Shown one piece after another: positions 1-5,740 of a stretch of 5,740 nucleotides of DNA. The notes under the pieces were generated by a model. The model did not search any database, had not been told where the DNA came from, and saw nothing but the letters and a program-made list of their open reading frames with translations. Each line of letters begins with the position of its first letter. Within the stretch, counting starts at the first letter, position 1. Source of the DNA: Clostridiales bacterium (GTDB lineage Bacteria; Bacillota; Clostridia; Tissierellales; Sedimentibacteraceae); assembly GCA_003457065.1 (NCBI GenBank), contig DMJQ01000071.1, positions 40,224 to 45,963 on the forward strand. The letters run 5' to 3'. Both the position numbers and the translations under genes were made by a program.

Positions 1-2
1 AA

Positions 3-560
3 ACAGATAAACTTGGAATAGATATATGCATCACTTCTTCACAAAAAGCTCTTGGGTTGCCGCCGGGACTGGCAATATGCACAATATCTGACAGAGCGGT
101 GGAAAAAGCAAGAACAGTCAAAAACAGAGGATACTATTTAGATCTGGTTAATTTGTACGACACGATCAAGAAAAAAGATTATCAATATCCTTCAACTCCT
201 AATTTGTCACTTATGTTTGCCCTTGATTATCAGCTCGGACGCATTATGGAGGAGGGGCTTGAAAACAGGTACAGAAGGCATCTTGAAATGGCAGAATACA
301 CGAGAGAATGGGCTAAAAAGAATTTTGAACTGTTTCCCGATGAAAGATATGCTTCTGTAACATTGACAACAGTGAAGAACACACGTGGAATCAGCGTGAA
401 AGATTTAAACGCGGAACTTGGGAAAAGAGACTATTCAATATCCAACGGGTATGGCAGCCTAAAAGAAAAAACATTCAGGATCGCTCATATGGCAGATATG
501 ACTCTCGATGATGTCAAAGAGTTGCTGCTGACAATAGAAGACATAGTATCCGTTTCTTGA
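3..560 (+). CDS. Class V PLP-dependent aminotransferase (alanine-glyoxylate / serine-pyruvate type), 5' partial
   Basis: The reading frame is open from the window edge (codons in phase with position 3) to TGA at 558-560, giving 185 C-terminal residues of a protein family usually near 380. The fold-type I, class V signature SSQKALGLPPGLA lies at codons 36-74; its lysine (45-47) is the expected Schiff-base residue for pyridoxal phosphate. Later family features are TPNLSLMFALDYQL, EEGLENRYRRH and, near the C-terminus, SNGYGSLKEKTFRIAHM, which corresponds to the substrate-carboxylate-binding part of the small domain. Such enzymes move an amino group between alanine, serine or phosphoserine-like donors and glyoxylate or pyruvate in the cytoplasm. 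Substrate cannot be fixed from this half; relatives are often encoded beside phosphoglycerate dehydrogenase, which would suggest serine metabolism. No terminator lies in the 46 nt before birA, so cotranscription is likely. Family sure, substrate unknown. Confidence 0.9.
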   Translation, partial: TDKLGIDICITSSQKALGLPPGLAICTISDRAVEKARTVKNRGYYLDLVNLYDTIKKKDYQYPSTPNLSLMFALDYQLGRIMEEGLENRYRRHLEMAEYTREWAKKNFELFPDERYASVTLTTVKNTRGISVKDLNAELGKRDYSISNGYGSLKEKTFRIAHMADMTLDDVKELLLTIEDIVSVS

Positions 561-606
561 CGAAATTATTCCTTTATAGTAATATATTCAGGAAATGGGT
601 GATACA

Positions 607-1416
607 ATGTATGATTTAAATAGGATCAATGATTGTCTGAATACAAAAGTAATCGGCCGGACAATAATACAATACGATTCTCTGGCTTCGACGTATTCAA
701 AGGCTAAAAATATATTCGGAACCTGCCCTGACGGCGCTGTGGTTTTATCTGAAGATCAGTCAAAGTGGAATATCAGAATGGGCAACGAGTGGATTTGCTA
801 TCCGGAAAAAAATATATACTTAAGTATAATTTTTAAGCCTTTGGCAAATAATCATTTAATATCAAAATTTGATGTTATCGGATGCGCATCATTGTGTGAT
901 GCTTTGAACTCTTTATATGATATTGACTGCAAAATAAAATGGCCAAATGATATATTGATCGGAGGCAGCAAGGTTTCATCGGTAAGCAGCAGCCTTGCCG
1001 GCAAAAGCAGCAGTCCCGGCGGTGCTATAATATCGTTCGGCATTAATACAAATATGAATGAAGAAGAATTAGAATCAGATGAAGAGTTAAAGAATATAGC
1101 CACTTCCTTAATGATTGAAACATCCGAGGAAATTGACAGGGAAGAGCTTATCGGAGAAATATTGAACAATGTTGAAAAATATTACAGCGAACTGATTCAC
1201 GAAAATTCGGCATTGAATGCAGTTGACACATGCAACCAAAATTCTTTTATTGCAAATAAGGCTATAGAAGTAATGAAGAAAGGTAAAAAGTCTAAAAGAA
1301 AAGTATATGCAAAAAGCATTGATCCGGAAGGCTGGCTTATTGTAAAGAACGAAAAAGGAAATGAAGAAATATTAAGTCCGGGAGAAACAATTATTACATA
1401 TGAAAAAAACGCTTAA
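607..1416 (+). CDS. birA: BirA-like biotin--protein ligase homologue (group I, no HTH), divergent active site
   Basis: A 269-residue protein in the size range of monofunctional (group I) biotin ligases, which attach biotin to a lysine of carboxylase or decarboxylase carrier domains through biotinyl-AMP. Seen: N-terminal YDSLAST (23-29, matching the FDSLxSTN start of the catalytic domain), LYLSIIFKP-like strand (70-78), KWPNDIL with the conserved lysine at 111, GINTN (145-149), and a small C-terminal domain (about 212-266) ending GWLIVKNEKGNEEILSPGE, as in BirA. There is no N-terminal helix-turn-helix, so no self-repressor role is expected. Odd: the glycine/arginine biotinyl-AMP motif GRGRRGR is replaced by WNIRMGN (54-60) and the AGILxE segment by SSVSSS (124-129). 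Biotin ligation is therefore uncertain; the intact frame argues against a pseudogene. I chose ATG 607 because GGGTGAT (597-603) is a fitting ribosome site; ATG 595 would add four residues but its AGGA is too close. Overlaps dusB by 17 nt. Confidence 0.8.
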   Translation: MYDLNRINDCLNTKVIGRTIIQYDSLASTYSKAKNIFGTCPDGAVVLSEDQSKWNIRMGNEWICYPEKNIYLSIIFKPLANNHLISKFDVIGCASLCDALNSLYDIDCKIKWPNDILIGGSKVSSVSSSLAGKSSSPGGAIISFGINTNMNEEELESDEELKNIATSLMIETSEEIDREELIGEILNNVEKYYSELIHENSALNAVDTCNQNSFIANKAIEVMKKGKKSKRKVYAKSIDPEGWLIVKNEKGNEEILSPGETIITYEKNA

Positions 1417-2383
1417 AATCGGCAGTGTCGAATTAGACACGAATGTAGTTCTTGCACCGATGGCAGGAGTTACAGACATTACGTACAGAACAATATGCAA
1501 GGAAATGGGTGCGGGGCTTGTCTATACGGAGATGGTAAGTGCAAAAGGTCTGTACTACAAAGATATAAAAACAAAAAAGCTCATGAAGACAAATGAAAAA
1601 AACAGACCTATAGCCCTTCAGATATTTGGCAGCGAACCTGACATTATGTCCTATGTTGTAGAAAACTATATAAATGAAAGAAAAGATATAGACATAATTG
1701 ATGTCAACATGGGATGCCCGACTCCTAAAATAGTAAAAAACGGAGATGGAAGTGCTCTGATGAAGTCACCGGAGCTGGCAGGACGTATCATTAATAAAAT
1801 TAAAAAGATTTCAACAAAGCCTGTTACGGTTAAAATCAGAGCAGGATGGGATTCAGGCAGCATTAACGCCGTTGAATTTGCAAAGGTGTTAGAATCAAAC
1901 GGTGCAGACATGGTAGCGGTTCACGGCAGAACAAGAGAACAATTTTATACGGGAAAAGCAGACTATAATATAATTAAAGAAGTAAAAGAAAATGTAAGTA
2001 TACCGGTGGTGGGAAACGGAGATATTTATACGCCGCAAGATGCCGTCAACATGATGGAGAGTACAAAATGTGACGGTATCATGGTTGCCAGGGGAATCTT
2101 AGGCAATCCGTGGCTCATTAAGAATATTGTAAAGATATTAAGTGGTGACTATGATTTCTATGAGCCGTCTCCTAAAGATAAGATAGAAATGACTAAAAGG
2201 CATGCTCTGATGCTTACCGAAGAATTGGATGAAAGAATCGCAATTTTGGAGATGCGCAAATTTGCCGCATGGTATATGAAGGGAATGAAGAACTCATCTG
2301 AAACACGAAATAAAGTCAATAAGATTACAAAAACGGCTGAATTATGCGATGTTTTAGATGAATATATGAATATTTGTAAGTAA
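1400..2383 (+). CDS. dusB: tRNA-dihydrouridine synthase (DusB family)
   Basis: A 327-residue FMN enzyme that reduces specific uridines in the tRNA D-loop to dihydrouridine using NADPH; length is normal. Domains: TIM-barrel from about 10 to 245, then a helical tRNA-binding domain to the end. Visible motifs are LAPMAGVTD (18-26, FMN-binding first strand), TEMVSAKGL (43-51), NMGCPTPKIVKNGDGSALM (103-121) with catalytic Cys106, VKIRAGW (144-150), VHGRTREQFYTGKADY (174-189, Dus signature), GNGDI (205-209, flavin phosphate contact) and ARGILGNPW (230-238). The N-terminal start at ATG 1400 gives the family-normal beginning and overlaps the end of birA by 17 nt in a different frame, so translation is probably coupled; GGAG at 1381-1384 is a rather distant ribosome site (15 nt). 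No terminator follows; the next promoter belongs to greA. The DusB assignment rather than another Dus paralogue rests on overall motif wording and on the greA-lysS neighbourhood. Confidence 0.96.
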   Translation: MKKTLKIGSVELDTNVVLAPMAGVTDITYRTICKEMGAGLVYTEMVSAKGLYYKDIKTKKLMKTNEKNRPIALQIFGSEPDIMSYVVENYINERKDIDIIDVNMGCPTPKIVKNGDGSALMKSPELAGRIINKIKKISTKPVTVKIRAGWDSGSINAVEFAKVLESNGADMVAVHGRTREQFYTGKADYNIIKEVKENVSIPVVGNGDIYTPQDAVNMMESTKCDGIMVARGILGNPWLIKNIVKILSGDYDFYEPSPKDKIEMTKRHALMLTEELDERIAILEMRKFAAWYMKGMKNSSETRNKVNKITKTAELCDVLDEYMNICK

Positions 2384-2417
2384 ACGGATGATAATATGAT
2401 AATAATTAACAAAAATC

Positions 2418-2446
2418 TTGACATTTTTAATTTCCTTGATTATAAT
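2418..2446 (+). promoter_or_regulatory. Consensus sigma-A promoter of greA-lysS
   Basis: TTGACA at 2418-2423 and TATAAT at 2441-2446, both perfect, are separated by exactly 17 nt. Transcription should begin near 2453, leaving an untranslated leader of about 140 nt before greA. A promoter this strong usually needs a brake, which fits the palindrome directly downstream. Confidence 0.9.
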
Positions 2447-2447
2447 G

Positions 2448-2463
2448 TTCTAATTAATTAGAA
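2448..2463. promoter_or_regulatory. Perfect 16-bp palindrome over the greA start site (candidate operator)
   Basis: TTCTAATTAATTAGAA is its own reverse complement across all 16 bases. It begins two bases after the -10 box and is centred at 2455.5, on the predicted start of transcription, the position where a dimeric repressor would block initiation. The regulator is not identifiable from this window; the site's AT-rich two-fold symmetry would suit a MarR-like or other winged-helix dimer, but that is inference. Confidence 0.5.
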
Positions 2464-2516
2464 GATTTGTCATCAAATTATCATATTATATTAAATCCAT
2501 AATACAATGAATTATA

Positions 2517-2556
2517 CATTATGAGCTTTACATAATGCAGATGACAAAAGGCATTA
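2517..2556 (+). promoter_or_regulatory. Mutually exclusive hairpins in the greA leader
   Basis: CATTATG (2517-2523) pairs with CATAATG (2531-2537), loop 7 nt. The second arm overlaps TAATGC (2533-2538), which pairs with GCATTA (2551-2556), loop 12 nt. The two helices cannot coexist in one RNA. The stems are short and AT-rich, so function is unproven; no aptamer or T-box sequence is recognisable. Confidence 0.3.
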
Positions 2557-2594
2557 ATTTTGTAAGAAGCAACATTATTAGAAGGAGCAATACT

Positions 2595-3065
2595 ATGAAG
2601 AATAATGAAACTTTGATTACTGCAGAGGGTTTGGAAGAATTAAAAAATGAATTGGAATATTTAAAGATTGTTAAAAGAAAGGAAATTTCGGAAAAAATCA
2701 AAGTTGCTTTGGCTTTCGGCGATATAAGCGAGAATGCCGAATACGACGAAGCAAAGAACGAACAGGCAAACGTTGAAGCGCGCATTGCCAAACTTGAGCA
2801 AATGACAAAAAATGCTAAGGTAATAAAAACAAGTAAACAAAAAGGAGTAGTCAGCATAGGTTCTAAGGTAACAATAAAAGACTTGGAATTTGATGAAACT
2901 ATGGAATATACAATTGTAGGTTCGGCCGAGGCGGATCCGTTTAAAGGCAAGATATCAAACGTATCACCGCTGGGCAAAGCTTTGTTGGGAAAAAAGATAG
3001 GAGAAATAATTGAAGTTGCATCTCCGGCGGGTGATATGATAAAATATGAAATACTTACGGTATAA
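2595..3065 (+). CDS. greA: Transcription elongation factor GreA
   Basis: A 156-residue protein, normal for GreA (about 158). It enters the RNA polymerase secondary channel and stimulates cleavage of backtracked transcripts. Residues 1-75 form the N-terminal antiparallel coiled coil ([18 protein letters not shown], then the tip loop [14 protein letters not shown] at 41-54, with acidic Asp43 and Glu46 that coordinate the catalytic magnesium). Residues about 84-156 form the FKBP-like globular domain, with VSIGSKVTI (86-94), VGSAEADP (108-115), [14 protein letters not shown] (124-137) and the closing YEILTV. ATG 2595 is chosen because GAAGGAG (2581-2587) sits 7 nt upstream and the protein then begins as family members do; an in-frame start at 2535 would add 20 atypical residues. 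It has its own consensus promoter and long leader, and is followed after 48 nt by lysS without a terminator, so the two form one operon. Confidence 0.97.
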   Translation: MKNNETLITAEGLEELKNELEYLKIVKRKEISEKIKVALAFGDISENAEYDEAKNEQANVEARIAKLEQMTKNAKVIKTSKQKGVVSIGSKVTIKDLEFDETMEYTIVGSAEADPFKGKISNVSPLGKALLGKKIGEIIEVASPAGDMIKYEILTV

Positions 3066-3098
3066 ATGTAATTAAAATAAAAAATTGTAACATATGAT

Positions 3099-3116
3099 AA
3101 GGTGGTGTAGAGGTTG
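3099..3116 (+). promoter_or_regulatory. Ribosome binding site and TTG start of lysS
   Basis: AAGGTGGTG (3099-3107) matches the Shine-Dalgarno consensus AAGGAGGTG except one base and lies 6 nt before TTG at 3114. The nearby ATG at 3118 is in another frame that stops after eight codons, so TTG is the only sensible start. Confidence 0.8.
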
Positions 3117-4589
3117 AATGAACAACAAAATTCAGGAGATTTAAGACAGGTTAGGGTTGATAAATTAAAAGACCTAATAGATGCAGGTAGAGATCCGTAT
3201 AAAATATCTAAATATGAAGTAACTTCAAATTCTCAATATATAAAAGATAATTATGATGAGATTGAAGGTAAGATTGTTTCTATAGCCGGAAGAATAATGT
3301 CTAAAAGAGGTCAGGGAAAAGTAGGATTTTATGATATCCAGGATCATTTAGGCAGAATTCAAATGTTCGTAAAACAGGATGCCATAGGTGAAGAAGAATA
3401 CAAATGGCTTAAAACATACGATATAGGAGATATTATCGGAGTTAAGGGAGAAGTATTTAAAACAAAGACGGGGGAGATCTCCGTAAGAGCAGAAGAAGTT
3501 AAGCTTCTTTCGAAATCACTGCAGACTCTGCCGGAAAAATTTCATGGATTGAAGGATACTGACTTAAGATACAGACAAAGATATGTCGATTTAATCGTAA
3601 ACCCCGAAATAAAAGATGTTTTTTTAATGCGTAACAAAATCATAAGAGGCATCAGGGAATATTTAGACGGTGAAGGATTTTTGGAAGTGGAAACACCAAT
3701 TCTAAGCCCTATAGCAGGAGGTGCTAATGCGAGACCGTTCATAACGCATCATAACACGCTTGATATAGATATGTACATGCGTATTGCAAATGAGCTTTTC
3801 TTGAAGAGACTTGTGGTAGGCGGTTTAGGCGACGGTGTTTATGAAATGGGTAAAATGTTCAGGAATGAAGGAATGGATGCAAATCATAATCCTGAGTACA
3901 CTGCAATGGAAGTTTACAAACCATATGCTGACTTCAATGATATGATGACATTGACTGAAAATATAGTTGCATATGTGGCAAAGAAGGCCAGAGGAACAAC
4001 AAAAATAGAATTCCAAGGCAAGGTTATTGACTTCACTCCTCCGTGGAGAAGAGTGAAAATGCAGGATATGGTAAAAGAATATACAGGTATTGACTTTGAT
4101 CTTATTAATACTGATGAAGAAGCTATAGAGATAGCTAAACAAAAATGCATAGAAATTAAACCTTTGATGACAAGAGGCCATGTAATCAGTGAACTGTTCG
4201 AAGCGTTCTGTGAAGAACACCTGGAGCAGCCTACGTTTGTAACTCATCATCCGGTGGAGATTTCCCCGCTTGCTAAAAGAAATGTGGAAGATCCAAGAGT
4301 TACTGACAGATTTGAAGCTTTTGCAAACGCATGGGAAATAGCCAATGCATTCTCAGAGTTAAATGACCCTATTGATCAGAGAGAAAGATTTGAAGAACAG
4401 TTGAAGCAGAAAGAAGCCGGAGACGATGAGGCTCACATGATGGATAATGACTTCATTAATGCAATAGAAGTAGGTCTTCCTCCAACAGGCGGTCTTGGCA
4501 TTGGTGTTGACAGAGTAATAATGCTGATTACTGATCAGCCTGCAATAAGAGATATTATATTATTCCCGACAATGAAACCTATTGATTAA
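3114..4589 (+). CDS. lysS: Lysyl-tRNA synthetase, class II
   Basis: A 491-residue enzyme that charges tRNA-Lys with lysine, full length for bacterial class II LysRS. The N-terminal OB-fold anticodon-binding domain spans about 53-134 ([19 protein letters not shown], with [10 protein letters not shown] after it). The catalytic domain follows: motif 1 around [12 protein letters not shown] (188-199), [13 protein letters not shown] (202-214), [11 protein letters not shown] (227-237), motif 2 as [15 protein letters not shown] (249-263), PVEISPLAK (380-388) and motif 3 as [15 protein letters not shown] (454-468) with the ATP-binding arginine at 467, ending [10 protein letters not shown]. All three class II motifs are intact. 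There is no T-box leader between greA and lysS, so lysine-tRNA control at this point is unlikely; expression should follow the greA promoter. It starts at TTG and is closed by the terminator at 4621-4655. The neighbouring rrn operon has its own promoters. Confidence 0.98.
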   Translation: MNEQQNSGDLRQVRVDKLKDLIDAGRDPYKISKYEVTSNSQYIKDNYDEIEGKIVSIAGRIMSKRGQGKVGFYDIQDHLGRIQMFVKQDAIGEEEYKWLKTYDIGDIIGVKGEVFKTKTGEISVRAEEVKLLSKSLQTLPEKFHGLKDTDLRYRQRYVDLIVNPEIKDVFLMRNKIIRGIREYLDGEGFLEVETPILSPIAGGANARPFITHHNTLDIDMYMRIANELFLKRLVVGGLGDGVYEMGKMFRNEGMDANHNPEYTAMEVYKPYADFNDMMTLTENIVAYVAKKARGTTKIEFQGKVIDFTPPWRRVKMQDMVKEYTGIDFDLINTDEEAIEIAKQKCIEIKPLMTRGHVISELFEAFCEEHLEQPTFVTHHPVEISPLAKRNVEDPRVTDRFEAFANAWEIANAFSELNDPIDQRERFEEQLKQKEAGDDEAHMMDNDFINAIEVGLPPTGGLGIGVDRVIMLITDQPAIRDIILFPTMKPID

Positions 4590-4620
4590 TAGATATATTT
4601 AGATATATTAATGTAGACAT

Positions 4621-4655
4621 AAAGAAAGAGCAGCTCGGCTGCTCTTTCTTTTATC
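4621..4655 (+). terminator. Intrinsic terminator after lysS
   Basis: A perfect 14-bp stem (4621-4634 with 4638-4651) around a TCG loop, with GC pairs next to the loop and a CTTTCTTTTAT tail giving the U-rich 3' side. It ends the greA-lysS unit and insulates it from the rrn promoters. The other strand also ends in a short T-rich stretch, so weak two-way action is possible. Confidence 0.93.
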
Positions 4656-4763
4656 GTGGCCGATGTGATTTGATCGGAATAAAAGAAAAAACCACGGCAG
4701 TACAATTAGGCAGAAGCAAATTAGTGCTTTTTCACAATGCTCTGTATTGGAAATTATTGGAAG
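4656..4763. other. Non-coding spacer before the rrn promoters
   Basis: This stretch holds no gene. I see only a weak 5-bp hairpin (CCGAT 4660-4664 with ATCGG 4673-4677), a 7-bp hairpin with one GU pair at 4712-4731 with a short T-rich side, and A-rich sequence at 4679-4691. None is strong enough to assign a function. Confidence 0.5.
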
Positions 4764-4814
4764 TTGACAAATAATCCGTTAAGTGTTAACCTGTTATTCC
4801 TGTTGCGAAACAGG
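4764..4814 (+). promoter_or_regulatory. Candidate rrn promoter P0 with start-site hairpin
   Basis: TTGACA at 4764-4769 is followed after 17 nt by TAACCT (4787-4792), a weak -10. Six nt later a stem-loop begins, CCTGTT (4799-4804), GCGA tetraloop, AACAGG (4809-4814). The same -35, 17-nt spacer, -10, 6-nt gap, hairpin order as P1 and P3 is the main reason to keep it despite the poor -10. Confidence 0.45.
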
Positions 4815-4816
4815 GA

Positions 4817-4890
4817 GAAACAAGAAAAAATTAACAGTTGACAGTCTCAAAGAGATGTGGTAGACTAATTAAGCTGTCTCGGAAGACAGC
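4817..4890 (+). promoter_or_regulatory. rrn promoter P1 with upstream A-tract and start-site hairpin
   Basis: TTGACA 4838-4843, 17-nt spacer, TAGACT 4861-4866. The A-rich block from 4817 (GAAACAAGAAAAAA) sits where an UP element would contact the polymerase alpha subunits. The expected start is G4873, which opens a 7-bp stem GCTGTCT (4873-4879), loop CGGA, AGACAGC (4884-4890). P1 is closely similar to P3. Confidence 0.8.
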
Positions 4891-4891
4891 A

Positions 4892-4916
4892 GGTTTGACC
4901 CAAGGGGGTAAAAACC
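4892..4916 (+). promoter_or_regulatory. Hairpin between P1 and P2
   Basis: GGTTT (4892-4896) pairs with AAACC (4912-4916), and ACCC (4898-4901) with GGGT (4906-4909), giving a 9-bp stem with a small internal loop. It follows the P1 start-site hairpin in the P1 transcript. The sequence after it is A- and G-rich, so it is not a terminator. Confidence 0.35.
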
Positions 4917-4943
4917 AAAAAGAAAATAAAAAGAAAAAAGTTC

Positions 4944-5000
4944 TTGACAAAGACAAGCAGAAGTGATAAACTATCAAAGTTGTCTCAAAAAAAGAGAACA
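4944..5000 (+). promoter_or_regulatory. rrn promoter P2 with degenerate start-site hairpin
   Basis: TTGACA 4944-4949, 17-nt spacer, TAAACT 4967-4972, preceded by an A/G-rich tract (4917-4940). G lies seven bases after the -10, as in P1 and P3. The downstream stem is weaker: TGTCTC (4981-4986) pairs with GAGAACA (4994-5000) with one bulge, and starts 8 rather than 6 nt after the -10. Confidence 0.8.
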
Positions 5001-5024
5001 GAAACAAGAAAAGAAACAAGAAAA
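5001..5024 (+). repeat. Tandem 12-bp repeat GAAACAAGAAAA
   Basis: Two exact adjacent copies at 5001-5012 and 5013-5024. A third copy is at 4817-4828, upstream of P1. The copies sit at comparable places ahead of P1 and P3 and look like duplicated UP-element DNA. Confidence 0.7.
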
Positions 5025-5041
5025 AATAATTAAAAAAACAG

Positions 5042-5094
5042 TTGACAACATCAACGAGATGTGATAAACTGGTCAAGCTGTCCTGAACGACAGC
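5042..5094 (+). promoter_or_regulatory. rrn promoter P3 (proximal) with start-site hairpin
   Basis: TTGACA 5042-5047, 17-nt spacer, TAAACT 5065-5070. Six nt later GCTGTC (5077-5082), loop CTGAAC, GACAGC (5089-5094) forms a stem-loop at the expected start G5077. It shares AACAGTTGACA, GAGATGTG and AAGCTGTC with P1. A transcript from here has a leader of about 140 nt before 16S. Confidence 0.82.
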
Positions 5095-5126
5095 GACGAA
5101 CATTGACAATAAAACAGCATAAGAAA

Positions 5127-5138
5127 CCTTTGAGAGTT
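5127..5138 (+). promoter_or_regulatory. boxA-like antitermination site in the rrn leader
   Basis: CCTTTGAGAGTT resembles the CTTTGAAAACT type of boxA found before 16S in Firmicutes rrn operons, where Nus factors load to prevent Rho-type termination. It lies between P3 and the 16S gene, the expected place. The match is imperfect. Confidence 0.4.
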
Positions 5139-5171
5139 CTAAGTAAAAAGAACAACAAAAAGTAAAATAAT

Positions 5172-5208
5172 CTAAGAGCAATCTTAGAAGCTAAGCGCAA
5201 GCTTGAGC
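5172..5208 (+). promoter_or_regulatory. Two adjacent GCAA-tetraloop hairpins before 16S
   Basis: CTAAGA (5172-5177), loop GCAA, TCTTAG (5182-5187) is followed at once by GCTAAGC (5190-5196), loop GCAA, GCTTGAGC (5201-5208, one bulged G). Both have the stable GNRA loop and end about 10 nt before mature 16S. They are probably part of the pre-16S leader fold used in processing or early assembly. Confidence 0.55.
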
Positions 5209-5218
5209 AAAAGGAATA

Positions 5219-5740
<522 letters not shown>

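Larger units (their letters stand above)
2391..2489. repeat. 13-bp inverted repeat flanking the greA promoter
   Basis: ATAATATGATAAT at 2391-2403 is the exact reverse complement of ATTATCATATTAT at 2477-2489. The arms enclose the promoter; the centre of symmetry is at 2440, just before the -10 box. Both arms are AT-only apart from one G or C, so chance is not excluded. It has no U-tract after it and is not a terminator for dusB. Confidence 0.4.

Noticed and set aside
57..560. Gene starting at TTG 57
   Set aside because: The frame is open upstream to the window edge and the conserved PLP-lysine motif begins before 57, so this is an internal codon of a truncated gene.
595..606. ATG 595 as birA start
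   Set aside because: Its AGGA lies only one base upstream, whereas ATG 607 has GGGTGAT at a proper distance. The difference is four residues and not certain.
1403..1409. A7 run at the birA/dusB overlap as a programmed frameshift site
   Set aside because: Both genes have normal ends and dusB has its own ATG; there is no stimulatory structure and a fusion would make little sense.
2535..2594. N-terminal extension of greA from 2535
   Set aside because: The extra 20 residues do not resemble GreA, and the strong ribosome site at 2581-2587 serves ATG 2595.
3066..3113. T-box or lysine riboswitch before lysS
   Set aside because: The gap is only 48 nt and contains no such structure.
4590..4609. Tandem TAGATATATT repeat after lysS
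   Set aside because: Two copies of a 10-bp low-complexity unit in AT-rich DNA; no sign of function.
4712..4731. Second terminator before rrn (AGAAGCA/TGCTTTT hairpin)
   Set aside because: The stem has only seven pairs, is AT-rich, includes a GU pair and uses up most of the T run.
5103..5131. TTGACA at 5103-5108 as a further rrn promoter
   Set aside because: At 16-18 nt downstream there is no acceptable -10 (ACCTTT at 17) and no start-site hairpin; at most a decayed copy.
4831..5181. Minus-strand ORF over the rrn promoters
   Set aside because: Its Phe/Leu/Ser-rich product is simply the complement of A/G-rich promoter DNA.

Overview
The window reads as chromosomal DNA of an anaerobic, AT-rich Gram-positive (Clostridia). 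The genes have GGAGG-type ribosome binding sites, AT-rich spacers and consensus sigma-A promoters. The 16S rRNA segment carries a stretch around 5535-5560 (gcctcgggaaaccgggatta) that I associate with the Anaerovoracaceae / Clostridiales Family XIII side of Peptostreptococcales. That placement is from memory and moderate in confidence; it needs a 16S search.

Layout, all on the + strand. (1) 3-560: C-terminal 185 residues of a class V PLP-dependent aminotransferase, cut by the window edge. (2) 607-1416: a BirA-like protein with no N-terminal DNA-binding domain and a heavily altered biotin/AMP-binding motif. (3) 1400-2383: dusB, tRNA-dihydrouridine synthase, overlapping birA by 17 nt. (4) 2384-2594: a regulatory gap with a perfect-consensus promoter, a 16-bp palindrome over the predicted start site, and a leader of about 140 nt. 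(5) 2595-3065: greA. (6) 3114-4589: lysS, starting at TTG, closed by a strong intrinsic terminator at 4621-4655. (7) 4656-5218: a 560-nt non-coding rRNA control region with three clear tandem promoters, probably a fourth, each followed by a stem-loop at the predicted transcript 5' end, then a boxA-like site and two tetraloop hairpins. (8) 5219-5740: the first third of a 16S rRNA gene, running off the window, with an insert of about 164 nt (relative to E. coli) in variable region V1 on a 27-bp stem.

Functionally this is mostly an information-processing neighbourhood: tRNA modification (dusB), transcript elongation rescue (greA), tRNA-Lys charging (lysS) and rRNA synthesis. The aminotransferase and BirA-like genes are probably the front part of a transcript that continues into dusB. 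greA and lysS form a second unit with their own promoter. The rrn operon is a third unit with stacked promoters. The most unusual items are the 16S V1 insert, which looks like an excisable intervening sequence, the repeated promoter-plus-hairpin modules, the BirA-like protein lacking the usual glycine/arginine motif, and the palindrome on the greA promoter.
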